IMG/VR virus record: IMGVR_UViG_3300020472_000137
Location: 1 to 27,811 of that record
Strand: one strand, 5' to 3'
Length of the DNA: 27,811 nt
Source: a virus
Shown: one piece after another, positions 1 through 5,988 of the stretch
Numbering within the stretch: the first letter of the stretch is position 1
Layout of the letters: each line of letters starts with the position of its first letter
Notes under the pieces: model-generated
The model's input: only the letters and a program-made list of their open reading frames with translations
Databases searched by the model: none
Told to the model about the DNA's origin: nothing
Translations under genes and position numbers: made by a program

Positions 1-42
1 TGTACCCCGAAGGCGTACACTACTATTTAACCATAAAGCATT

Positions 43-66
43 AAAAAAGAGGATGTTGTATCCTCT
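43..66 (-). terminator. Intrinsic terminator after purS
   Basis: Read on the minus strand, a 7-bp perfect stem (AGAGGAT/ATCCTCT) closes a 5-nt loop and is followed by a run of six T. It lies about 20 nt beyond the purS stop codon and probably ends the regA-proximal ncRNA/purS transcript. Confidence 0.85.
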
Positions 67-86
67 ACATATTTATTCGGTTTACT

Positions 87-407
87 CTAATCAAATAAAT
101 GATGCTTAGATGTGCCAGCATTATCATTTGATATATCTCCTATTCCAGTTTCTTCAGTTTCTTCTAACTCATAACTCCAATCTTCTATGACTGTATTAGA
201 AAGCATTCTATCAGATAAAAGATCCATTTCTTCTCTTGCTATCTCTTCAGTCTCTGCATCAAACCAAAAGTCTATTGCTTTACCAATCCTCAACAAATGT
301 GGTTTAAGATTAGGAGCAACTATATGTGTATTTTTCATAACTGCATTACCAGCAGCATCAGATACAGATCCTCTTAATCTGACAAAGACTAATGCTTTGA
401 ATCTCAT
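87..407 (-). CDS. purS: PurS subunit of phosphoribosylformylglycinamidine synthase
   Basis: This 106-residue protein matches the small PurS family. Visible signatures are an opening beta strand (FKALVFVRLR), the DAAGNAV helix start, LRIGKAIDF in the middle and SDRMLSNTVIEDW near residues 65-78. PurS is normally about 80 residues; here an acidic tail of about 25 residues is added. In bacteria PurS joins PurL and PurQ to convert FGAR to FGAM in de novo purine synthesis, which takes place in the cytosol. No purL or purQ is in this window, so the protein may work with host subunits or with phage genes elsewhere. The gene is the last of its unit: a structured leader and a strong promoter precede it and a terminator follows. 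The ribosome-binding site is weak (GAGTGGA just before the ATG). Confidence 0.85.
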   Translation of the reverse strand: MRFKALVFVRLRGSVSDAAGNAVMKNTHIVAPNLKPHLLRIGKAIDFWFDAETEEIAREEMDLLSDRMLSNTVIEDWSYELEETEETGIGDISNDNAGTSKHHLFD

Positions 408-420
408 ATATCCACTCTCA

Positions 421-628
421 AAAATATTGGGGTGGGAGGTTGGAATTCTGTATTACCAACAAAGAACGGGCATTACTACAGTAGTAAATTTTACGTCCTT
501 GCCTGAGACCCGACTGGTAAGTCGATTCTACTCTTGCGAGTAGCAGCACCACCTGTGTCTCGTCACCTTAACCAGCTATATGCCAGAAAGTTTATTCAGT
601 CACTCCCCGTTGAACCCGTCGATTCAAC
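421..628 (-). ncRNA. Structured non-coding RNA or purS leader (unknown class)
   Basis: No convincing gene lies between regA and purS, yet the stretch is clearly GC-richer than its surroundings and full of inverted repeats. Hairpins on the minus strand are: GTTGAA/TTCAAC at the predicted 5' end (627-609); CTACTC-GCAA-GAGTAG, a perfect GNRA tetraloop hairpin (543-528); CGACT-TACC-AGTCG (524-511); TTACTA/TAGTAA (487-473), itself enclosed by GGCA/TGCC (503-469); and GTTGG/CCAAC (460-439). GAGAC (561-557) can pair with GTCTC (509-505), enclosing the two central hairpins as a multi-branch junction. It could be a riboswitch-like leader of purS or an independent small RNA. I cannot match it to a named family. 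Confidence 0.6.
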
Positions 629-634
629 AAATAT

Positions 635-662
635 ATTATAGCATAAAAAAAGAGGGTGTCAA
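635..662 (-). promoter_or_regulatory. Strong sigma70-type promoter for ncRNA/purS
   Basis: The -35 box is a perfect TTGACA (662-657) and the -10 box a perfect TATAAT (640-635), with a 16-bp spacer. This is the best host-type promoter in the window. The predicted start is near position 628, just before the first hairpin of the structured RNA. The -35 box lies inside the stem-loop of the terminator that ends the regA unit. Confidence 0.85.
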
Positions 663-669
663 CCCCCTT
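645..669 (-). terminator. Intrinsic terminator at the end of regA
   Basis: On the minus strand GGGGGT and ACCCTC form a 6-bp stem (one G-U pair) around a TGAC loop, followed by seven T. The stem overlaps the regA stop codon and shares bases with the -35 box of the next promoter. Confidence 0.75.
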
Positions 670-1108
670 CTTCTCCTGATTCTGGTTTCTTTTTCTTTGC
701 TCCTATATTATACTTAGTTTCTAAAATCCAATCTCCTTTATCCTTATAAGATAAAACCTTGATCTGATTAAGAGGAGCAATGTCCTGTATCTTAGCACTA
801 TCTACAATACCAACCAATCCCCAATCAGCAAGCAACTGAGCAATACGATTCCTACGCTGTACATCATTAGATGTAAGGTTAGCGTGTTTCCCATCAAGGG
901 CAAACAATTCCTTAAAATGAACAAGGAAATACCTTCCTTGCTTATGCAGTATATGGCATGATTGATATATCTTTTTCTCTTTTCTTGATGCTACACCAAT
1001 TCTTGTAAGGGTTTCTCTTACCTTTAGGAAGTCATCTGGCTCATTCAGAGTCACTTCTACCATTTGATCCGCAGACCAATTCACTTCAGGTTCCTTAACC
1101 ACACTCAT
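659..1108 (-). CDS. regA: RegA translational repressor
   Basis: This 149-residue protein resembles T4 RegA, which binds AU-rich translation start regions of early mRNAs and represses their translation. Visible family features are the VEVTLNEPDDFLKVRETLTRIG opening region (residues about 17-38), a CHILHKQGRYFLVHFKELFALDG core and the RNRIAQLLADWGLV segment. It is longer than T4 RegA (122 residues) because of an N-terminal extension and a lysine-rich then acidic tail (AKKKKPESGEEGG). It overlaps the gp62 stop by ATGA, which keeps the T4 order 44-62-regA and suggests coupled translation. A terminator overlaps its stop codon. Confidence 0.93.
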   Translation of the reverse strand: MSVVKEPEVNWSADQMVEVTLNEPDDFLKVRETLTRIGVASRKEKKIYQSCHILHKQGRYFLVHFKELFALDGKHANLTSNDVQRRNRIAQLLADWGLVGIVDSAKIQDIAPLNQIKVLSYKDKGDWILETKYNIGAKKKKPESGEEGG

Positions 1109-1488
1109 TGCTTTCCTCCAGTTTCAAATTTAGATCTTATAAAATTAAGTTGTTGTTTAGTTAGGATTTTCAATGCTTGTTGTGCCTTTTCATTACTATA
1201 ACCATAGTAACGTTTTACATAATCAAGATCTTTAATCTTATCTTTCCTGAGCCAAGGAGAGAACCTCTTCTTAGATCGTAAACTATTTAGATAAAAATCA
1301 TATTGAATCTTTTTTGGTAGGAACGAATACCTATTCATCTCATTAGAAAACATTATAGAATCAAGATGTCCAGAATAAATCCTATTAACAATATAAGGAT
1401 TATATTCCTTTTCCAATGAAGGATCTTCATCAATCAAATTTTTCTTTGTTAGGTTGATTGAATTCAACCAATCTTTTAATTCAGTCAT
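1105..1488 (-). CDS. gp62: Clamp loader small subunit gp62
   Basis: A 127-residue protein directly upstream of regA, as in T4. In T4, gp62 joins four gp44 subunits to load the gp45 sliding clamp onto primed DNA. The sequence fits the short marine version: an opening MTELKDWLNSIN segment, a YIVNRIYSGH segment near residues 33-42, and a C-terminal half rich in K, R and Y with YYGYSNEKAQQALKIL near residues 94-109. T4 gp62 is 187 residues, so this form lacks a third of that length. It is separated from its partner gp44 by about 2.8 kb of inserted genes. It starts within the ATGA that ends the small gene before it. Confidence 0.88.
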   Translation of the reverse strand: MTELKDWLNSINLTKKNLIDEDPSLEKEYNPYIVNRIYSGHLDSIMFSNEMNRYSFLPKKIQYDFYLNSLRSKKRFSPWLRKDKIKDLDYVKRYYGYSNEKAQQALKILTKQQLNFIRSKFETGGKQ

Positions 1489-1616
1489 TTAGGTAATTTA
1501 CGATTAAAGTTCCAGTAATCAAATTTCTGCAAAGTATAGTATACACCCATTAGAGTTCTTTTGACAAACTCTTCAAAGAATATTATAGAAAGAAAAATTA
1601 TCTTTTCTATATCCAT
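1485..1616 (-). CDS. Small hypothetical protein, 43 residues
   Basis: Not recognised. This small ORF runs from an ATG that overlaps the end of the preceding oxygenase gene by 10 nt to a TGA that overlaps the gp62 ATG (ATGA). That exact fit between two real genes is the main evidence that it is translated. The N-terminal 14 residues are hydrophobic and the C-terminal half is aromatic and basic, ending in NFNRKLPK. An internal ATG would give a 21-residue form. It could instead only carry ribosomes across to gp62. Confidence 0.55.
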   Translation of the reverse strand: MDIEKIIFLSIIFFEEFVKRTLMGVYYTLQKFDYWNFNRKLPK

Positions 1617-2158
1617 AATTTGTATGCTAATGAAATCCTTAATCCATTAAAAAATCTAGATGGTGCATCTGCATAATGCCATATACTACCAGGAAAAAGA
1701 ACTGCTCTATTAGGTTTATATGAAATTATACGAGAAGTTTCCATATTTGGATTAACAAAATTATTACCTTCTGGAAGTTTATTGAGTTCCTGTTCCATAA
1801 AAATTAAATGTCCTTGCCAATTAACATTCCATTCTTGATTTGCATAATATAAAAATGTCAGATCACCATCATCAGTATGTGGTGTACCACATTGACCAGC
1901 AGTTTGACCATTAGCATATACTCTATCAATCTTACTAAATTTTCTATCTAATTTCTCACATATTTTCTCATAAAGAAAATCTGTAAAATATTCCTGTTCA
2001 TCTAATCCATCATAGTGCCAAAATATTTCAGGTTTTTCTGGTACTCCACCACTAAGACCCCAACGGGCAACCATCAATTTTTTAAATACTTCTAAATGAA
2101 TTTCTTTAGAAAAGAAATTATCATAAACTTGAACTTTAGTAGGTACTTCGTGTTTCAT
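1607..2158 (-). CDS. 2OG-Fe(II) oxygenase, HxD type
   Basis: A 183-residue protein with the jelly-roll pattern of Fe(II)/2-oxoglutarate dioxygenases. Proposed iron ligands are His94 and Asp96 (PHTDDGD) and His161 (SIWHYAD), and Arg174 (GLRISLAYK) probably binds 2-oxoglutarate. It closely resembles the gene at 15091-15633: both carry RVYANG, HTDxG, TFLYY and a terminal GLRxxxAxKL. Such enzymes hydroxylate proteins, nucleic acids or small molecules; the substrate here is unknown. It follows two small ORFs with a 2-nt gap and overlaps the next small ORF by 10 nt, so it belongs to the gp44-gp62 operon stretch. Confidence 0.85.
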   Translation of the reverse strand: MKHEVPTKVQVYDNFFSKEIHLEVFKKLMVARWGLSGGVPEKPEIFWHYDGLDEQEYFTDFLYEKICEKLDRKFSKIDRVYANGQTAGQCGTPHTDDGDLTFLYYANQEWNVNWQGHLIFMEQELNKLPEGNNFVNPNMETSRIISYKPNRAVLFPGSIWHYADAPSRFFNGLRISLAYKLWI

Positions 2159-2160
2159 AA

Positions 2161-2307
2161 TTAAGTCAATTCTTTAATCTTATATTTCCAATACTCTCTA
2201 TCATCTTCAGTAATCCAAGGAGAATGAACCATTACATGAGCATGTTGTAACCAATGTTTTTTAGTCCAATCCTTTCTGGGTTTATCAATATAATCCTTTA
2301 AACTCAT
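2161..2307 (-). CDS. Small hypothetical protein, 48 residues
   Basis: Not recognised. The ORF begins at an ATG sharing ATGA with the stop of the 57-residue gene before it and ends 2 nt before the next oxygenase, so the spacing supports translation. The protein is rich in K, W and H: DYIDKPRKDW near the start, then KKHWLQHAHVMVHSPW, then EDDREYWKYKIKEL. It has no signal peptide or membrane segment. Confidence 0.65.
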   Translation of the reverse strand: MSLKDYIDKPRKDWTKKHWLQHAHVMVHSPWITEDDREYWKYKIKELT

Positions 2308-2477
2308 AAAGCAGGACGCTTTTGCTTTTCATCTCTTAATGAAATTATTATTCTATTATTTTCATAATCAGCAGAGAACTCAAGTGTTGCATCGTGAGGC
2401 CACATTAATTCCTCATACAATGCATTAAGTCTTTCCATATCTTGATATAGATCATTAACGTAATGTTCTTCATCCAT
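2304..2477 (-). CDS. Small hypothetical protein, 57 residues
   Basis: Not recognised. The ORF begins inside the last codons of the DNA methyltransferase gene (8-nt overlap) and ends in an ATGA shared with the next small ORF. The N-terminal part (MDEEHYVNDLYQDMERLNALYEEL region) looks like an amphipathic, acidic helix. A short beta-like stretch follows (NNRIIISLRDE) with a basic end. A small adaptor or regulatory protein would fit, but nothing more specific can be said. Confidence 0.7.
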   Translation of the reverse strand: MDEEHYVNDLYQDMERLNALYEELMWPHDATLEFSADYENNRIIISLRDEKQKRPAL

Positions 2478-3333
2478 TAGTAGATACCTCTGGTAATTCG
2501 TAATTGAATAACAATAACTCTTTTCTTTCTTGCTGATCTCTCATATATTCTCCAACTGAACGCATAGTGTAAGTTAATTTAAACTCACTTGCTTTCCAAT
2601 CTTTGAATCTATCTTTGACTAACTGATCAGAGTTGTAACTAATTAGCATATTAATGTTGTTATGTTCTTCACAATCAGCAGCAAATTTGTCGTGATCAAA
2701 ACTTTTATGCATTGCTCCCTTATGCCCATAAAGATTGTCTTTAATATCATATGGAGGATCTAAGTACATAAACAACCCCTCATGAATATCTGTTCTGAAA
2801 CAATATTCATAAGAATATGAATTGATATGCCAGTGTGAGATAATCTCAGAATACTCTGGTAGTTTCTCAATACCTCTCATAGAGAAATTAGAATCACTTG
2901 CTTGTGCTGAGAATGAAGAACTCTCAGTAAGACCAGAGAAACTACACTTATTTACAACATAAAAAGCAACTGCCCTATCAAGATTAGTCTGTGTATTATC
3001 ATTAATAATATCTTTCATCTCTGCAAATAAACATCTTGCAGAATCTTGATTAGGATGAGCAATTTTAAGGTTCTTTAGATTAGTAGATAATTCATCACCA
3101 AACATCTGGAGATTCATCCAGAAATTAATTAAAGGTTCATAAAGATCATTAACAGTAATCTTTAGATGTGGATATAACTTACTAACGTGTATCGCAACAC
3201 TTCCACCACCTAAGAATGGTTCACGAAATTCTACATACTCCCTAAGATCTGGAAAAAATTGTCCCATCTTAGTACAAGCACGAGATTTACCACCAGGATA
3301 TCTAAGTGGAGTTTTTAGACCCTTTTTGCTCAT
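2470..3333 (-). CDS. dam: DNA adenine N6-methyltransferase, Dam (D12) class
   Basis: A 287-residue protein with the motifs of the D12/Dam adenine methyltransferases. The N-terminal motif is PLRYPGGKS (residues 9-17), the S-adenosylmethionine-binding motif I is FLGGGSVA (40-47), and the catalytic motif IV is DPPY (192-195). VVNKCSFSGL (about 126-135) is a further family segment. The likely product is N6-methyladenine in a short recognition site, often GATC, but specificity cannot be read from the sequence. No restriction endonuclease is nearby, so it is an orphan enzyme that may protect phage DNA or mark replicated strands. It overlaps the preceding 70-residue ORF by 32 nt and the following ORF by 8 nt. 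Confidence 0.92.
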   Translation of the reverse strand: MSKKGLKTPLRYPGGKSRACTKMGQFFPDLREYVEFREPFLGGGSVAIHVSKLYPHLKITVNDLYEPLINFWMNLQMFGDELSTNLKNLKIAHPNQDSARCLFAEMKDIINDNTQTNLDRAVAFYVVNKCSFSGLTESSSFSAQASDSNFSMRGIEKLPEYSEIISHWHINSYSYEYCFRTDIHEGLFMYLDPPYDIKDNLYGHKGAMHKSFDHDKFAADCEEHNNINMLISYNSDQLVKDRFKDWKASEFKLTYTMRSVGEYMRDQQERKELLLFNYELPEVSTNG

Positions 3334-3514
3334 AATTTAATTCTAATTGAAATTCTGTTTCAAACTTATTGTAAGTTGGTTCATGAAATGCACAATACTC
3401 ACTAAAGGTAATCATCATCTCCTTACGTGATAGTCTACAATGTTTTGCTGCCTTTGGCAAGTTCCATTTAGCAGAAAACAACATTTCCATTGCTTCTCTT
3501 GTTTCAGTTCTCAT
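3302..3514 (-). CDS. Small hypothetical protein, possible helix-turn-helix
   Basis: A 70-residue protein joined to the preceding oxygenase by TAATG and overlapping the methyltransferase start by 32 nt. Residues about 18-40 (WNLPKAAKHCRLSRKEM segment) have the spacing of a helix-turn-helix, with the NLPKAAKHC helix, a turn at RLSR and a second helix, much like short Fis- or resolvase-type DNA-binding units. The tail is acidic then basic. I infer a DNA-binding role with low certainty; I have not placed it in a named family. Confidence 0.75.
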   Translation of the reverse strand: MRTETREAMEMLFSAKWNLPKAAKHCRLSRKEMMITFSEYCAFHEPTYNKFETEFQLELNYEQKGSKNST

Positions 3515-4071
3515 TATGAATAAGTTATAACCATAACAACTCTTCTTTGTTTTGGTGCAGGTTGATGTATAGAATGATATAAACCATCAAAAATTATAAT
3601 ATCATCTTCAAGAGGTTTATATCTCTGCATAGATTTATCTTTACCGTAAACATCAATCTCACCATTATCAAAAGAATTAAAATAAATCAAACAATTCTTA
3701 TGATCCCAATTATAATGATCCAAATGTAGAGGACTTGGTTTACCATCATAATAATGTATTTGATTAACTACACACCTATAAAGTTGATTATAATCAACTT
3801 TATTATAAGAAAATATTTGTCGAATAACTTCAAATGTAATATCTGCGTATTGAGATGTTGTTTGTGGAATTAAAAATTCTTCTTTAGCATCTGCAGCTAA
3901 AACAATAGGATGTTGATATATTGGATTATTTGAAAATCCTTCTTGATCAAGAAGTGGATTAGTGGAATGTTCTAAGTACTTCCACATAAAATTAACGGAA
4001 AGTATTTCTTTCTTTAAAATACTATATTCCTTACTTTTAGGATTTTTTAATTTTTTAATAAAATCTGTCAT
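3514..4071 (-). CDS. 2OG-Fe(II) oxygenase-like protein, HxD type
   Basis: A 185-residue protein using the ATG at 4071; a longer reading from a TTG at 4092 is less likely. The second half carries a dioxygenase core: LHLDHYNWDH with likely iron ligands His116 and Asp118, LIYFN, then EDDIIIFDGLYHSIHQ with the distal His at 166 or 169, and RRVVMVITY with the 2-oxoglutarate arginine. The pattern is close to the prolyl-4-hydroxylase-type phage oxygenases. The substrate is unknown. It overlaps the 67-residue membrane protein before it by 17 nt and is joined to the next ORF by TAATG. Confidence 0.78.
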   Translation of the reverse strand: MTDFIKKLKNPKSKEYSILKKEILSVNFMWKYLEHSTNPLLDQEGFSNNPIYQHPIVLAADAKEEFLIPQTTSQYADITFEVIRQIFSYNKVDYNQLYRCVVNQIHYYDGKPSPLHLDHYNWDHKNCLIYFNSFDNGEIDVYGKDKSMQRYKPLEDDIIIFDGLYHSIHQPAPKQRRVVMVITYS

Positions 4072-4258
4072 TAGGATTATAATCCCTTCCAATTTCTACG
4101 TCAATAGCATCAAAGATTCTAAGTAATGCACCTGCATATAATCTATATCCTGAACCAACATATAATTGACCAAGTACAACTGATGTTGTTGCTACACCCC
4201 AAAAGATGTAATAAAATTTTGATTTAACTTGTGCCTTTTGCTTTTCTTTGGTTATCAT
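4055..4258 (-). CDS. Small membrane protein, 67 residues
   Basis: One hydrophobic segment is visible, about residues 14-34 (YYIFWGVATTSVVLGQLYVG), preceded by a lysine-rich N-terminus. The protein may be a single-pass inner membrane protein with the basic end inside the cell. The C-terminal part (RIFDAIDVEIGRDYNPNDRFY) is polar. It overlaps the 41-residue ORF before it by 35 nt and the following oxygenase by 17 nt. Its function is unknown; a role near the membrane-associated replication complex would be only a guess. Confidence 0.75.
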   Translation of the reverse strand: MITKEKQKAQVKSKFYYIFWGVATTSVVLGQLYVGSGYRLYAGALLRIFDAIDVEIGRDYNPNDRFY

Positions 4259-4349
4259 TTTGTATTCTCCATTGTGTAATTAAGATGTTCAATTCAGAAA
4301 TTCGCTCCTCTGCGATTTTAATTTTTTCGTCAAGGTTAGTTTGCTTCAT
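4224..4349 (-). CDS. Small hypothetical protein, 41 residues
   Basis: Not recognised. The ORF starts in the ATGA that ends gp44 and runs to a TAA inside the next gene, which it overlaps by 35 nt in another frame. Its first 30 residues (NLDEKIKIAEERISELNILI segment) have heptad spacing of I and L and could form a short coiled coil. The tail is lysine-rich. The exact stop/start overlap with gp44 is the main evidence for translation. Confidence 0.6.
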   Translation of the reverse strand: MKQTNLDEKIKIAEERISELNILITQWRIQNDNQRKAKGTS

Positions 4350-5287
4350 TTAAACTCACACTCTACCATTATTTCGGTAAGACACGCAAGCATATTTATC
4401 TCTTGATCTGCTACAAATGCTATTTGGTACTGGTACTTCGCAATAATAAGAATGGCAGCAGGAATAGTGGAAGGGACAAGGGATTCGTAAAGACTATCGT
4501 AGAGGCGACGCAATAATACAGTAGGATCATTGTCCAAGTTATTGACACACCATTTACGTACTTCTGGAAAGTTCTTCGCTTTGAGGTTTTTCGTAAGCTC
4601 ATCTACTTTAACGTCACTAAAATGTGCAAGTATTCCACTATCTATCTTACCTCCCACCGAGTATCTTTGACACTCATTGAGAACCCTACGCCAATCGGGA
4701 AAGTGCTTGTTGATAAGTTCGGCAAGTACTTTCTTATCAGCCTCAACCCGTTCTTGCTCCAGTATGTAGTTAACTCTAGTGAAAAACTTGGCAGCAATTC
4801 CTTGTTTTTGTTTTCCATTTACTGAAAAGTCAATGACAGCACAACGACTATGGAGTGGTTCGATGATCTTATTCTTATAGTTGCAGGTGAAGATAAACCT
4901 ACAGTTTCTTTGGAACTCCTCAATACTCGCTCTGAGAAGGAGTTGTACATCGGGAGTGGTATTGTCTGCTTCATCGATGATGATAACTTTGTGTTTCGAC
5001 TCACTCGTGAGAGATACCGTAGACGCAAAGTTCTTGGCATTATTCCTAACAGTGTCAAGAAAACGCCCCTCATCCGATCCGTTAATGACATAATAATCTG
5101 CCCCTAACTGGTTACATAAACATTTAGCAACCGTGGTCTTTCCAATACCTGGAGGACCTGAAAGAAGCATATTAGGAATCTCACCCTTAGATAAAAAATC
5201 CTGAAAAGTTTTTTTAATGTTTTCAGGTAAAATACAATCTTCAATTGTCTGGGGTCTGTATTTTTCAACCCAAATAAAGTCACTCAT
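4346..5287 (-). CDS. gp44: Clamp loader large subunit gp44 (AAA+ ATPase)
   Basis: A 313-residue AAA+ ATPase of the RFC/gp44 family, which opens and loads the gp45 clamp. Visible motifs are an N-terminal FIWVEKYRP box (residues 4-12), Walker A GPPGIGKT (44-51), Walker B VIIIDEAD (101-108), sensor 1 FIFTCNY (131-137) and the SRC arginine finger motif (147-149). T4 gp44 is 319 residues. The start was chosen at the ATG at 5287, which gives the canonical SDFIWVEKYRP opening; a 17-residue longer reading would run far back into the preceding gene. It overlaps that oxygenase gene by 8 nt and shares ATGA with the 41-residue ORF after it. Confidence 0.96.
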   Translation of the reverse strand: MSDFIWVEKYRPQTIEDCILPENIKKTFQDFLSKGEIPNMLLSGPPGIGKTTVAKCLCNQLGADYYVINGSDEGRFLDTVRNNAKNFASTVSLTSESKHKVIIIDEADNTTPDVQLLLRASIEEFQRNCRFIFTCNYKNKIIEPLHSRCAVIDFSVNGKQKQGIAAKFFTRVNYILEQERVEADKKVLAELINKHFPDWRRVLNECQRYSVGGKIDSGILAHFSDVKVDELTKNLKAKNFPEVRKWCVNNLDNDPTVLLRRLYDSLYESLVPSTIPAAILIIAKYQYQIAFVADQEINMLACLTEIMVECEFK

Positions 5288-5837
5288 AATTAAAAATAGG
5301 ATCAATTGGATTGACCTTGTTAAGATCAACATCCCCAAGATTCAAATTAATAGCAATAGTAGTTTTCCTAGTATCACTTCTAATAAGAGGAGATCTATGT
5401 ATTATATACGATGGAAATATTATAACATCACCTTCACCACATTCCATTTGAAAAGTATCTTTTTTTTGAATATCGACAAATTCTGTACTATATTTTGCAT
5501 CATCCAATTCAACAAAATATGACATGGAAATACTAGAATTTCCATGAAAATGCCAACCGTGAAAATCATTATTATTATATTGTTGGAACCACACACCCAT
5601 TATTCCAAAATTTCCTGCCCAATATTTGTGACAAATTTCATCCCACAAAGGAGTTAAATTTTGACTTAGAACATTAAAATATTCAGGAAATGATTCCAAA
5701 TTATCATAGAAATCTGTTTTAGTTACATAATCTGGACTTGAATTTATTTGTTCATAATCGGATATAAGATCTAATAAATTAGATTTTATTTTTGAATGAC
5801 ATTCAAGTTTATGTTTCCAAACAAGATCTCTACTCAT
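5280..5837 (-). CDS. 2OG-Fe(II) oxygenase-like protein, HxH type
   Basis: A 185-residue protein with a dioxygenase jelly-roll core. It shows GWHFHGNSS with the metal-binding region at His96/His98, then a beta strand SMSYFVEL, GEGDVIIFPSYIIHRSP with distal His147, and RKTTIAINLNLG with Arg157 as the probable 2-oxoglutarate contact. The first motif is H-x-H rather than H-x-D/E. It stands between the sliding clamp unit and gp44, in ATGA overlap with the 50-residue ORF before it and 8-nt overlap with gp44 after it. The substrate is unknown. Confidence 0.78.
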   Translation of the reverse strand: MSRDLVWKHKLECHSKIKSNLLDLISDYEQINSSPDYVTKTDFYDNLESFPEYFNVLSQNLTPLWDEICHKYWAGNFGIMGVWFQQYNNNDFHGWHFHGNSSISMSYFVELDDAKYSTEFVDIQKKDTFQMECGEGDVIIFPSYIIHRSPLIRSDTRKTTIAINLNLGDVDLNKVNPIDPIFNYE

Positions 5838-5986
5838 AATCTTCTCGCATTACCACATCTTTTAGCAGTTGGATATTGTGCATCAAATATTTTACCAGCA
5901 TAAACTTGGTTATCTGCTTGCACAATAGCCTTATGATATTTGGTTCCTGTAGTAGGTAATCTATATGTTACTTCCCAATTTGCCAT
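5834..5986 (-). CDS. Small conserved-looking protein between gp45 and gp44, 50 residues
   Basis: This ORF begins 2 nt after the gp45 stop and ends in ATGA shared with the next gene. The protein reads like a short beta-hairpin domain followed by a helix: NWEVTYRLPTTGTKYHKAIV, then QADNQVYAGKIFDAQYP, ending in GNARRL. A protein of this style sits beside the clamp genes in T4-like marine phages as I remember them, but no function is known to me. It may be co-expressed with the clamp. Confidence 0.75.
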   Translation of the reverse strand: MANWEVTYRLPTTGTKYHKAIVQADNQVYAGKIFDAQYPTAKRCGNARRL

Positions 5987-5988
5987 AA

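Noticed and set aside
1-20. Short inverted repeat with a TTCG loop at the window edge (GTAC arms)
   Set aside because: The context beyond position 1 is missing and there is no T-run on either side, so it cannot be assigned as a terminator or operator.
187-543. Plus-strand open reading frame of 118 residues across purS and the structured region
   Set aside because: It is antisense to a clear purS gene and runs through hairpins. It has no recognisable domain, and every real gene lies on the other strand.
545-555. Eleven bases ACAGGTGGTGC resemble a stretch of cyanobacterial 16S rRNA
   Set aside because: The match does not extend to either side, so it is most likely chance in a GC-rich RNA region.
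408-628. Possible tRNA, tmRNA or group I intron in the regA-purS spacer
   Set aside because: GGGTTCAAC recalls a T-arm, but no cloverleaf, no CCA-proximal acceptor stem, no tag reading frame and no intron core elements could be assembled.
4388-4398. GATAAATAT inside gp44 as a further late promoter
   Set aside because: Not an exact octamer, lies within coding sequence and no late-type gene follows at a suitable distance.
5217-5522. Plus-strand open reading frame of 101 residues opposite gp44 and an oxygenase
   Set aside because: It mirrors two genes with clear motifs on the minus strand; its composition (I, N, F, Y rich) is typical of an antisense shadow.
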